DNA of 64,000 nucleotides, taken from assembly GCF_010499245.1 (NCBI RefSeq), contig NZ_JAAGOW010000001.1:124001-188000 (forward strand). Reading direction: 5' to 3'. The notes below the pieces were generated by a model that did not search any database, was not told where the DNA came from, and saw nothing but the letters and a program-made list of their open reading frames with translations. Source of the stretch: Variovorax sp. WS11 (GTDB taxonomy: Bacteria > Pseudomonadota > Gammaproteobacteria > Burkholderiales > Burkholderiaceae_C). A program made the position numbers and the translations under genes. The stretch's first letter is position 1. Each line of letters opens with the position of its first letter. This document shows, in pieces, positions 37,455-45,293 of the stretch.

Positions 37455-38327
37455 CTAGGCCGGGGGTGGCACCGGCGGCACCGTGGCAGCGAAAAATGCG
37501 CGCAGATGCCCACCCACTGTCTCCGAGCACGCGCAATCCCCTGAGGTGGGGTCATACAACTCGTCCGGACACTTCGCGGCCGAAGGCAGCAGCGCCTTGG
37601 TGACCGGGATGCCCGCCTCATGCAGCCGCCGCGCGAAGCTCAAGGCCTCGTCGCGCATGGCGTCGTCTTCACCGACCAGCACCAGCGCCGGCGCCAGCTC
37701 GGCCAGCCTGAGCGATGCACCCGGCACCGCGTAGGGATGCGTCGCGTTCATCGGGCTGCTGAGGTATTCCTGCCAGCCCGAAGCCCAGCGGCAGCGGGTG
37801 ACGTCGCCCGAGGCCTGGCGCAGCGACAGCGTGCCGGCGCAGGGGTCGAGCATCGGAGACAGCAAAATCTGGCCGGCCAGCGGCGGATGGGCGCGATCGC
37901 GCGCCATCAGCGCCACCGCGGCCGCCAGGTTGCCGCCCGCCTCTTCGCCGGCGAGGTACACGCGGGCACCCTTGCCGGCCAGTTTGACGCGCTGCTTGTA
38001 GAGCCACTCCAGCGCAGCGAAACCCACTTCGATAGGTTCGGGGAAAGGCTTCAGCGGATAGGCCACCGACAGCACCACCGCGCCGGCGGTTGCCAGCAGC
38101 CGCGCCACGTTGCGGCCGTCGTCCAGGTTGCCGCTGGTGAAGGTGCCGCCATGGAAATGCAGCACCAGCGGCACCGCCGCCCCCTTGGCCCGCTGGCCGT
38201 AGAGGCGCGCCTGGACCGGCTCGCGCTCCGGCAGCGGAACGCTGATGTCGGTCTCCGTACCCGGCGCAGCGGCGCCCGCCGGGGCCTGGGCGGCTTCAGC
38301 AGGACGCGGGATGGGACGGGATGACAT
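37455..38327 (-). CDS. Alpha/beta-hydrolase-fold protein of the HSL type, nucleophile missing
   Basis: This is a 290-residue protein related to hormone-sensitive-lipase esterases. It has the oxyanion motif HFHGGTFTSGN and the usual acidic loop VGEDDAMRDEALSFARRL. The nucleophile elbow, normally GDSAGG, reads GEEAGG, so the catalytic Ser is replaced by Glu. No HGF-type catalytic His is evident at the C-terminus, which instead has three cysteines (KCPDE, CAC). It is therefore probably not a classical esterase. The start ATG 38327 has GAGG nine bases upstream. It lies between the pump operon and a divergent LysR gene. Confidence 0.8.
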   Translation of the reverse strand: MSSRPIPRPAEAAQAPAGAAAPGTETDISVPLPEREPVQARLYGQRAKGAAVPLVLHFHGGTFTSGNLDDGRNVARLLATAGAVVLSVAYPLKPFPEPIEVGFAALEWLYKQRVKLAGKGARVYLAGEEAGGNLAAAVALMARDRAHPPLAGQILLSPMLDPCAGTLSLRQASGDVTRCRWASGWQEYLSSPMNATHPYAVPGASLRLAELAPALVLVGEDDAMRDEALSFARRLHEAGIPVTKALLPSAAKCPDELYDPTSGDCACSETVGGHLRAFFAATVPPVPPPA

Positions 38328-38390
38328 TGGAACAACCTCGATGGGTGACGATGGGTTGAATATTAAGGGCCTCATTGGCGACTACAACAA

Positions 38391-38400
38391 GTTGCGCAAC
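38391..38400. promoter_or_regulatory. Palindrome in the hydrolase-LysR divergent promoter
   Basis: The perfect 10-base palindrome GTTGCGCAAC sits in the 169-base divergent intergenic region, about 100 bases before the LysR start. Short dyads in this position are typical of LysR binding sites; the assignment is inference. Confidence 0.35.
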
Positions 38401-38496
38401 CTCACTCTGTTTCCAATCGGCTAACAATCGCCTAAGACGGCACATGTCAGAATCCGCCCCCCGCCCCTTCACGCGGGTTTTTCCCTAGGAGCATCG

Positions 38497-39411
38497 ATGG
38501 ACCAGATCCAAGGCATGCGGATCTTTGTCCGCGTCGTGGAAGCCGGCACCTTCACCCGTGCCGCCGACTCGCTGGGCCTGCCCAAAGGCACGGTCACCAA
38601 GCAGATCCAGGCGCTGGAGTCTCGTCTGCATGTGAAGCTGCTGAACCGCACCACGCGGCGCGTGACCGTCACGCCCGACGGCGCCGCCTATTACGAGCGC
38701 ACGGCGCGCCTGCTGAACGACTTCGACGACATCGAAGCCGGCATGACCAACGCCCAGGCCAACCCGACCGGGCGGCTGCGCATCGACGTGGGCTCTTCCA
38801 CGGCGCGGATGATCATCCTGCCGGCGCTGGCCAGCTTCAGCGACCGCTACCCCGACATCCAGCTCGACCTCGGGGTGAGCGATCGCCCGGTCGACCTGAT
38901 CAGCGACAACGTGGACTGCGTGATCCGGGCCGGCGACCTGACCGACCAGTCGCTGGTGGCGCGGCGCATCGGCACCCTCGCCTTCGTCACCGTGGCCTCG
39001 CCGGCCTATGTCAAGCGCTACGGCATCCCGCAGCATCCGAGCGACATCGAGAAGCGGCACCATGTCGTGAGCTATTTCGCGGCCGGCTCGCGCCGCGTCT
39101 ATCCGCACGAGTTCCAGAAGGGCGACGAGCACATCGAGATCGCGGGGCCCTACCGCGTCTCGGTCAACGAGGCCAATGCCCACCTGGCCGCCGTGCTGGG
39201 CGGCTTCGGGCTTTCGCAGTGCATCACCTTCATGGCCGACCCGCACATCGAAAGCGGCGAGCTGATCGAGCTGCTGCCGGAATGGACGCGGCCGCCGCTG
39301 CCGGTGCATGTGGTGTATCCGCCCAACCGGCACCTGAGCGCCAAGGTGCGGGTGTTCGTGGACTGGGCGGCGGATCTGTTCGCGAAGAATCCGAAGCTGC
39401 AGCGGCGCTGA
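38497..39411 (+). CDS. LysR-family transcriptional regulator
   Basis: This is a 304-residue LysR protein. The winged-helix DNA-binding domain covers residues 1-60 (MRIFVRVVEAGTFTRAADSLGLPKGTVTKQI), followed by a periplasmic-binding-like effector domain. It belongs to the CrgA/PA0477-like branch by the LNRTTRRVTVTPDG segment. AGGAG precedes ATG 38497. It is divergent from the hydrolase-like gene and the efflux operon, which are likely targets. Its stop is three bases from the convergent cobD stop. Confidence 0.92.
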   Translation: MDQIQGMRIFVRVVEAGTFTRAADSLGLPKGTVTKQIQALESRLHVKLLNRTTRRVTVTPDGAAYYERTARLLNDFDDIEAGMTNAQANPTGRLRIDVGSSTARMIILPALASFSDRYPDIQLDLGVSDRPVDLISDNVDCVIRAGDLTDQSLVARRIGTLAFVTVASPAYVKRYGIPQHPSDIEKRHHVVSYFAAGSRRVYPHEFQKGDEHIEIAGPYRVSVNEANAHLAAVLGGFGLSQCITFMADPHIESGELIELLPEWTRPPLPVHVVYPPNRHLSAKVRVFVDWAADLFAKNPKLQRR

Positions 39412-39414
39412 GGC

Positions 39415-40431
39415 TCAGGGCTTCGCGGCTTGCCAGGCGCGGCGCAGTGCCGCCTGGCTGGCCGGCGGCAGCACGGCGAGGCGCACGTGGCCCGGCAGGC
39501 CGAAGGAACGGGCATCGCGCAGCTGGACGCCCGCCTCGCGCAAAGAAGTCGAACGCGGCGCATACGGGAGATCGGGGCGGGCGCAGAAGTAATTGGCGAC
39601 GCTGCGCAGGACGGACCAGCCCATCGCGGCGCACAGGGCCTGCTGCTCGCGCTTCCAGTCGCGCAGCCGGTCGCGAGTGCTCGCAAGCCAGTCCTGCGTT
39701 TCGGACAGCGTCCAGGCTTCGAGCAGCGCCACGCCATGCGCACCCAGCGGCCAGGAGGGCGCGAGTCGCGTCAGGCGCTGCACCATCCCAGTCGCTTCCA
39801 ACGGGGCGATCGCATAAGCCGCGCGCACGCCGGTCAGGCCCAGGGCCTTGTTGGGCGTCCAGAGTTGCCAGACGCGGTCCTTCTGCGCGGCGCTCAAATC
39901 CAGCCGGCCTTCGAGGCGCAGCGGTTCATAGGCCAGGTCGAGCACGCAGGGGGTCGTGACCGCCAGCGCGTCGACCAGGGCCCCCAAGCCCGGTTGAACC
40001 TGGCCCAGCGGACTCGACGGATCGCAGCACCAGGCCAGCGCGCTGCCGGCCGGCGACTCGGGTTCGCGCCGTACGTCGAGGCCCCAGGCTGCGGCGGCCC
40101 GCCCATAGTCGCCATAGCTGTGCCGCGGCAGCCAGACCCCGCGACCGCCCTGCTGCGCGACTGCGGCCGTGATGCGCGCGATGAACTCGCTGGCGCTCGC
40201 GGCGATCACGATGCGTTCGGGGGCGACGGCGTGGAAGCGGCCCAGCGTCTCGCGCAGCGCGGTATGGCGGGGGTCGGGGTAGCGGCCCGCATCGGCTTGC
40301 GCCAGCGCCTGCAGGGCCCTCGGACAGGGGCCGCAGGCATTGGCGTTGGTCGAGAAGTCGTGCAATCCCGCGCCGCGGGCGTCGGGGCCGCCGTGCAGGG
40401 CTTCTTCGGCGGCGTCTGGAGCGGGGATCAT
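39415..40431 (-). CDS. cobD: L-threonine-O-3-phosphate decarboxylase (cobalamin side-chain synthesis)
   Basis: This is a 338-residue PLP enzyme of the class I/II aminotransferase fold that makes (R)-1-amino-2-propanol phosphate, the linker of the nucleotide loop. It has HDFSTNANACGPCPRAL near the N-terminus, an AYEPL-type segment (LAYEPLRLEG) and the PLP Lys in WTPNKALGLTGVRAAY. The start ATG 40431 overlaps the cbiB stop (ATGA). An alternative ATG lies four codons upstream. The gene is called cobC in the Pseudomonas nomenclature. Confidence 0.9.
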   Translation of the reverse strand: MIPAPDAAEEALHGGPDARGAGLHDFSTNANACGPCPRALQALAQADAGRYPDPRHTALRETLGRFHAVAPERIVIAASASEFIARITAAVAQQGGRGVWLPRHSYGDYGRAAAAWGLDVRREPESPAGSALAWCCDPSSPLGQVQPGLGALVDALAVTTPCVLDLAYEPLRLEGRLDLSAAQKDRVWQLWTPNKALGLTGVRAAYAIAPLEATGMVQRLTRLAPSWPLGAHGVALLEAWTLSETQDWLASTRDRLRDWKREQQALCAAMGWSVLRSVANYFCARPDLPYAPRSTSLREAGVQLRDARSFGLPGHVRLAVLPPASQAALRRAWQAAKP

Positions 40432-41376
40432 GCGCCGGGCCATGTTGCCTGAAGGACGAAGGCGAGCGCCGCGAGGGCGCCCGTCATCCAGACCACCCTG
40501 GCGCCCAACGCTGCCGCATGCCGGGTATCGGCGGCCGTGGGCTCGCGGCCTGCCGGGTTCAGCACGTAGACGCCGGGTTTGGCGAGACGCACGTCCAGGC
40601 GCAAGGCCATGGCGGCCATGGGCCAGCCGCTGTTGGGGGATGGGGTCAGGCGGGCCTCGCGGGGAAGGGATCGGAGCACCCTCACCCCAGCCCTCTCCCG
40701 CGAGCGGGAGAGGGAGAGAGAGCAAGGCAGGGTGAGGAGCAGGGCGGTGATGCGCGCGGGCAACCAGGAGAGCACATCGTCGGCGCGCGCGGCCCATTTG
40801 CCGGCCCAGTCCCAGACATGGCCGTGGCACTCGCCGCGGTAGCCCCACATTGCGTCGGCGGTGTTGGCGAAGCGGTAGAGCGCTGCGCCGGGCAGGCCCA
40901 GCAGCAGGAACCAGAACAGCGGCGCGACCACCGAGTCGTTGAGGTTCTCGGCCAGCGACTCGATGGCGCTCTCGCGCACCGCGCCTTCGTTCAGCGTGCG
41001 GACATCGCGGCTCACGAGGTGCGTGAGGCGGGTGCGGCCTTCGGCGAGCGAGCAAGCCAGTGCGGCTTCGACCGCCAGCACCTCGTCGCGCAGCATGCGC
41101 CAGGCGAGCAGGGGCTTGAGGGCAAGGCCGAGCAGCAGCGCGGCAGCCCAGGATGGCAGGCGGGCGGCAGCGGCGGTCAGGGCAGCGGCCGCCAGTACGA
41201 CCGCTGCGGCGCCGACGCACCAGGCCAGCGCACCGGCAGCGAAAGGTCCGGATCGGGCGGGCGGTGCGACGTCGATCCGGGGCGCGATCCATCGTCCGGT
41301 CCGGCCGAGGTAGCGCCCCATCCAGACGACGGGGTGCCAGCGCGTCGGGGCCTCCGCCGAGCATGCGGTCGATCAA
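40428..41376 (-). pseudogene. cbiB: Adenosylcobinamide-phosphate synthase CbiB, frameshifted near the N-terminus
   Basis: The intact frame from ATG 41321 gives 297 residues with the CbiB hallmarks LAENLNDSVVAPLFW, ANTADAMWGYRGE and SPNSGWPMAAMAL. CbiB is a membrane enzyme attaching aminopropanol (phosphate) to cobyric acid. Upstream, the conserved WHPVVWMGRYLG continues in the same frame but has no start codon. The expected first helix (GLVLALLIDRMLG) is in another frame. Deleting one G from the GGCGGAGG stretch near 41355-41362 joins them. A palindromic repeat (about 40679-40737) adds roughly 20 residues in frame. The frameshift may be a real lesion or a sequencing error. Confidence 0.85.
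40679..40737. repeat. Palindromic REP-like repeat, single unit, inside cbiB
   Basis: A unit beginning CCCTCACCCCAGCCCTCTCCC-like and containing the hairpin CTCTCCCGC-gagc-GGGAGAG, ending GGGTGAGG. It is the same family as the two-unit copy in mfd (first 20 bases match except at the loop). It is read through in the cbiB frame without a stop, adding a Ser/Arg-rich stretch at about residues 195-215. Confidence 0.8.
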
Positions 41377-41469
41377 GAGGGCGAGGACGAGGCCGCTGCG
41401 TGGACCAGAGGCGGGTGCCCCTGATTCCTCAGCCTCCCCAGAGGGGAGGGAGCAGGTGTTCAGGGCATC

Positions 41470-42039
41470 TCAATCCCGATGCCGCGCTGGGCGGGGATGC
41501 CGGCCTTGGAAGGCGTGCTTGATCATCTGCATTTCGGTCACGGTGTCGGCCAACTCGATGATTTCCGCGGGGCAGCGGCGGCCAGTCAGCACCACGTGCA
41601 CTTCGCGCGGGCGCGTGCGCAGCGTCTCCAGGACCCCCTCGAGCGGCAGCCAGCCGTAGATCAGCGGATAGGTGATCTCGTCCAGCACGACCAGGAAGTG
41701 CTCGCCCGACAGGATCGCCGCCCTCGCCTTCTCCCAGCCTTCGCGCGCGAGTTGCGCCGAGCGCTCGAGGTCCTGGCTCTTCCAGCTGAAGCCGTCGCCC
41801 AGGCCCTCGATGGGAATGCCGATCTGCTCGAACATGCGGTGCTCGCCGAAGCGCGCGCTCGGCACCTTCATGAACTGGAAGATCTTCACCGCCTTGCCGC
41901 GGCCGTGCGCGCGCAGCGCCAGGCCGAAGGCTGCCGTGCTCTTGCCCTTGCCGTCGCCGGTGTTGACGATCACCAGGCCGCGGCGCTCGCCCTCGGGCTT
42001 CTCGTAGGGCTTCTCGCTGGGCGGGGTTTCGATTTGCAT
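41470..42039 (-). CDS. cobO: Cob(I)yrinic acid a,c-diamide adenosyltransferase, C-terminus frameshifted
   Basis: This is a 189-residue CobO/BtuR-type corrinoid adenosyltransferase that transfers the 5'-deoxyadenosyl group from ATP to Co(I) corrinoids. The P-loop is [19 protein letters not shown] near residue 27, with [13 protein letters not shown] and [13 protein letters not shown] following. The family normally ends HAFxAGIxAQxGIE. Here the frame turns into [12 protein letters not shown] because of one extra base in CCAAGG (41504-41509). Removing an A restores [15 protein letters not shown] with a stop at 41460. The catalytic core is intact as written. Confidence 0.9.
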   Translation of the reverse strand: MQIETPPSEKPYEKPEGERRGLVIVNTGDGKGKSTAAFGLALRAHGRGKAVKIFQFMKVPSARFGEHRMFEQIGIPIEGLGDGFSWKSQDLERSAQLAREGWEKARAAILSGEHFLVVLDEITYPLIYGWLPLEGVLETLRTRPREVHVVLTGRRCPAEIIELADTVTEMQMIKHAFQGRHPRPARHRD

Positions 42040-42059
42040 GGAATGTCCTTGTCGATGTG

Positions 42060-42833
42060 TCAGTGCGGTATCGCGATCCATTGATCCGCCACGCGGTGCA
42101 CGACGACGCGGCCGTCGAACACCGACTCCAGCGCCTGGTGGGTCGCCGGGTCATCGCAGCCGCCCTGGTGCAGCACGCGCCCGCCGGCCATCACCACCAT
42201 CGCATCGGCGGCGAGCGCGACGTTGAGCTCGTGCAGCACGCTGATGACGGTGCGGCCCTCGGCCACCAGGCCGCGCGCGACCGCCATCCAGTCGGCCTGG
42301 TGCGGCGGGTCGAGGTTGGCCAAGGGCTCGTCCATCAGCAGCAGTTCGGCCTCGACGGCGAGCGCGCGCGCCAGCAGCACGCGCTGCCGCTCGCCGCCCG
42401 AGAGCTGCCCCAGTGGACGCTCTCGCCACTCCCAGGCCTGGGTGCTGCGCAGCGCGCGCTCGACCGCGGCGCGATCGGCCTCGCTGGGGGCCGCCAGCCA
42501 GCGCTGGTGCGGCAGCCGGCCGAGCATGGCGACGTCGTAGACCATCAGGTCGTCCGCACTGTCCTCGCCCGGCCCGCCCTGGCCCAGCCAGGACAGCCGA
42601 CGCGCGCGCGCACGGCCCGGCAGGGCCGAGAGCGGCTCGCCCCCCAGCCGCACCTCGCCGCGATGCGCCAGCAGCCCGGCCAACGCTTTCAGCAGCGTGG
42701 ACTTGCCGGCGCCGTTGGGCCCGACGATGCTGGTCCAGCGCCCAGCCGCCAGCGCGAGGTCGATCGCATGCAGCACCTCCACGCTGCCCAGCGTGGCGCT
42801 CAAGTGCCTGGCTTCCAGTGCCGTCGCCTGCAT
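42060..42833 (-). CDS. btuD: Cobalamin/Fe-siderophore-type ABC transporter ATP-binding protein
   Basis: This is a 257-residue ABC ATPase. Walker A is GPNGAGKST near residue 38, the signature is LSGGERQR, Walker B is LLLMDEP and the switch His is in SVLHELN. It overlaps the permease stop (TGATG) and is part of a btuFCD import unit downstream of btuB, so vitamin B12 or another corrinoid is the likely cargo. From sequence alone it could serve iron complexes; the riboswitch and neighbours favour cobalamin. Confidence 0.9.
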   Translation of the reverse strand: MQATALEARHLSATLGSVEVLHAIDLALAAGRWTSIVGPNGAGKSTLLKALAGLLAHRGEVRLGGEPLSALPGRARARRLSWLGQGGPGEDSADDLMVYDVAMLGRLPHQRWLAAPSEADRAAVERALRSTQAWEWRERPLGQLSGGERQRVLLARALAVEAELLLMDEPLANLDPPHQADWMAVARGLVAEGRTVISVLHELNVALAADAMVVMAGGRVLHQGGCDDPATHQALESVFDGRVVVHRVADQWIAIPH

Positions 42834-43837
42834 CAGAAGCCTCCGCGCGCGCTGCGCCGGTGCATGAGCCATAGCAGGTAGCTGCCGCCGAGGACGGCCG
42901 TCAGCACGCCGACCGGCAGTTCCTGCGGCGCGATCAGCCAGCGCGCGAGCAGGTCCGCCGCCATCAGCAGCAGGCCGCCCATGGCGGTGGACAGCACGAG
43001 CAGCCGCGCATGCGTGGTCTTGACGGCCGAGCGCACCAGGTGCGGCGAGGCCAGGCCGACGAAGGCGATCAGCCCGGTCTGCGCCACCGCGGCGCCGGTG
43101 GCCAGCGCCAGCACCACGACCAGCGCGGCGCGCATCGCGCCCAGCGGCAGGCCCAGGCTGGCCGCGGTGGATTCGCCGAGCGCGAGGCCGTCGAGCAGCG
43201 GCGCCAGCATCCAGCCCAGCAGCAGGCAGGCCGCGCCCAGCGCACCCATGACGGCGCAGGCGCTCCATCCGACCAGGCCGGTGCTGCCGAGCATGAAGCC
43301 CACGATCGCCTGAAGGATGTCGGCCGAGGCGATGGTGATCAGGTCCTTGGCCGCCCCCAGCACCACGCCGACGATCACGCCCGCGAGCAACAGCCGCAGC
43401 GTCTGCTGCACGCCGCGCGCAAGCAGCAGCGTCAGCAGCACCGCCAGCACCGCGCCCAGGAAGGCCGCGCCGGTCAGGCCCAGGCGCACCACCCATTCGG
43501 TGCTGGTCGGCGAGACGCCGAACATCGCCAGCGCGATGGCCACGCCCAGCGAGGCGCCCGAGGCGCTGCCGAGCAGATACGGGTCGGCCAGCGGGTTGCG
43601 GAACAGGCCCTGCGCCACCGCGCCCGCGAGGCCGAGCAGCGCACCCGCGAGCCAGGCGCCGAGCGTGCGCGGCAGGCGGATGTCCCACACGATCTGCAGC
43701 GCGACCGGGTCGTGGCGCGCATCGAGCACGCTTTCGAAGCCGGTGCTGCCAATGCCCGCACCCAGCACCAGCAGCGCCGCGCCCAGCGCCAGCAGCACGA
43801 TGCCCAGCGCCAGCGCGCGGCGGTGCTGGCTTCTCAC
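42833..43837 (-). CDS. btuC: Cobalamin ABC transporter permease (FecCD family)
   Basis: This is a 334-residue inner-membrane permease with about ten helices. FecCD/BtuC features include IRLPRTLGAWLAGALLGLAGAVAQGLFRNPLADPYLLGSASGA and GFMLGSTG. The start is GTG at 43837, overlapping the btuF stop as GTGA; no ATG precedes the first helix in frame close by. It works with the binding protein and ATPase on either side. Confidence 0.93.
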   Translation of the reverse strand: MRSQHRRALALGIVLLALGAALLVLGAGIGSTGFESVLDARHDPVALQIVWDIRLPRTLGAWLAGALLGLAGAVAQGLFRNPLADPYLLGSASGASLGVAIALAMFGVSPTSTEWVVRLGLTGAAFLGAVLAVLLTLLLARGVQQTLRLLLAGVIVGVVLGAAKDLITIASADILQAIVGFMLGSTGLVGWSACAVMGALGAACLLLGWMLAPLLDGLALGESTAASLGLPLGAMRAALVVVLALATGAAVAQTGLIAFVGLASPHLVRSAVKTTHARLLVLSTAMGGLLLMAADLLARWLIAPQELPVGVLTAVLGGSYLLWLMHRRSARGGF

Positions 43838-44712
43838 CCGGCGGCGCCTCCGCGCGCCTTCTGCCGGAGGCAGCCCGCCATCAGCCGCGCGGCCTCGCCC
43901 ATGCGCGGGCCCGGGCGCACCAGCACGTCGGACTCCTCGGCGGTGAAGCGGCAGACGCGGCCCTCGCGCACCGCGCGGATGCCGCTCCAGCCCGGCCGCT
44001 GCTCCAGCCCCTGGGCGCTGCGCGCGCCGACCATGATCAGGTCGGGATCGGCGCGCACCACGTATTCCGGGTTGAGCTTGGGAAAGGGCCCGAGCGAGGC
44101 CGGTACGATGTTCTTCACGCCCAGCCGCGTGAGCGTCTCCCCGATGAAGGAGCTCTCGCCTGCCGCATAGGGCGCGTTGTTGACCTCGAAGTACACGCGC
44201 GTGCGCGCGGCGCCGGCCGGCAGCGACTGCGCCGCCGCCGAGACGCTGGCATCGATGGTGCGCCACACCTGTTGCGCATCGCCGCTGCCCAGCACCTGGG
44301 CCACCGCGTCGAGCACGCGCCGCACGTCGACATGGCTCTTGGGCTCGAGCACCAGCACCTTGAGGCCCAGCGCCTCCAGGCGCCCGGTGACGCGCGAGGA
44401 CTTGGCGAGTAGCACCACGTCGGGCTTGAGCGCGACGATGGCCTCGACGTTGGGATCGATGCCGCCGCCGACTTGCGGCAGCGCACGCACCGACTCGGGC
44501 CAGTTGGAATAGCGGTCGACGCCGACCAGCCGGTCGCAGCCGCCCAGCGTGCAGACCGACTCGGTCAGCGAAGGCAGCAGCGTCACGATGCGCTGCGGCG
44601 GCCGCGGCAGCTCCACGCGCATGCCGCGCTCGTCGGTCACGACGACGGCGTGGGCCGCGAGCGCCCACAGGGCCAGCAAGCCGGCGAACAGGCGCCTGGC
44701 GAAGGAGTTCAT
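43834..44712 (-). CDS. btuF: Periplasmic cobalamin-binding protein
   Basis: This is a 292-residue helical-backbone metal/B12-binding protein. The signal peptide is residues 1-22 (FAGLLALWALAAHA). The mature part has RIVTLLPSLTESVCTLGGCDRLVGVDRYSNWP, ALKPDVVL and the C-terminal VREGRVCRF typical of BtuF-like proteins. It overlaps cobU (ATGA) upstream and btuC (GTGA) downstream, so translation is coupled along the unit. Confidence 0.92.
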   Translation of the reverse strand: MNSFARRLFAGLLALWALAAHAVVVTDERGMRVELPRPPQRIVTLLPSLTESVCTLGGCDRLVGVDRYSNWPESVRALPQVGGGIDPNVEAIVALKPDVVLLAKSSRVTGRLEALGLKVLVLEPKSHVDVRRVLDAVAQVLGSGDAQQVWRTIDASVSAAAQSLPAGAARTRVYFEVNNAPYAAGESSFIGETLTRLGVKNIVPASLGPFPKLNPEYVVRADPDLIMVGARSAQGLEQRPGWSGIRAVREGRVCRFTAEESDVLVRPGPRMGEAARLMAGCLRQKARGGAAG

Positions 44713-45293
44713 GAAGGATCTTTCAGGCTCAGCGGGAGGCCGGCCGCCATCAGCGTCACGCGATCGCAGGCGGCCGCCACGGCCTGGTTGAGCCGGCCCA
44801 GCGCATCGACGAAGGCACGCGTCTCGCGCCCCATCGGGATCACGCCCAGGCCGATCTCGTTGCTCACCAGCAGCACCGGGCCGCGGGCCTCGTGCAGCGC
44901 GTGCAGCAAGACGGTCTGCGCCGTGTCGGCAAGCGACGGCGCTGCGCAGCCGGATTCGGCGGGCATCAGAAGATTGGTCAGCCACAGCGTGAGGCAGTCG
45001 ACCAGCACCAGCGTGCCGGGCTCGCTGTGCCGGGCCAGGGCGGGGCCGAGCTGGATCGGCTCTTCCACCGTGACGAGCCCGGGCACGCGCCGTGCCCGGT
45101 CGGCGCGATGGCGCGCGATGCGCTCGCGCATCTCCTCGTCGTGCGCGGTCGCGGTCGCGATCAGCACCGCACGATGCGCCGGGTCGAGCGCCAGCCAGCC
45201 GGCCGCGCGCTGCTCGGCGCGGCGCGACTTGCCGCTGCGCTGACCGCCGAGGATCAGCGCGCGCTCACGGGGCGTCAGGTCTTCGGTTGCCAC
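44709..45293 (-). CDS. cobU: Adenosylcobinamide kinase / guanylyltransferase
   Basis: This is a 194-residue bifunctional enzyme phosphorylating adenosylcobinamide and adding GMP (CobP in Pseudomonas). The P-loop is ILGGQRSGKSRRAEQ near residue 15, and VDCLTLWLTNLL and SNEIGLGVIPMGRETRAFVDALG follow. The start is taken as GTG 45293, which overlaps the end of btuB by 19 bases; no ATG is available before the P-loop. No strong ribosome-binding site is visible, so translation may be coupled to btuB. Confidence 0.92.
   Translation of the reverse strand: MATEDLTPRERALILGGQRSGKSRRAEQRAAGWLALDPAHRAVLIATATAHDEEMRERIARHRADRARRVPGLVTVEEPIQLGPALARHSEPGTLVLVDCLTLWLTNLLMPAESGCAAPSLADTAQTVLLHALHEARGPVLLVSNEIGLGVIPMGRETRAFVDALGRLNQAVAAACDRVTLMAAGLPLSLKDPS

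Noticed and set aside
41321-41376. Programmed frameshift in cbiB
   Set aside because: No slippery heptamer or downstream pseudoknot is evident and CbiB is not known to use one. A simple insertion or sequencing error explains it better.
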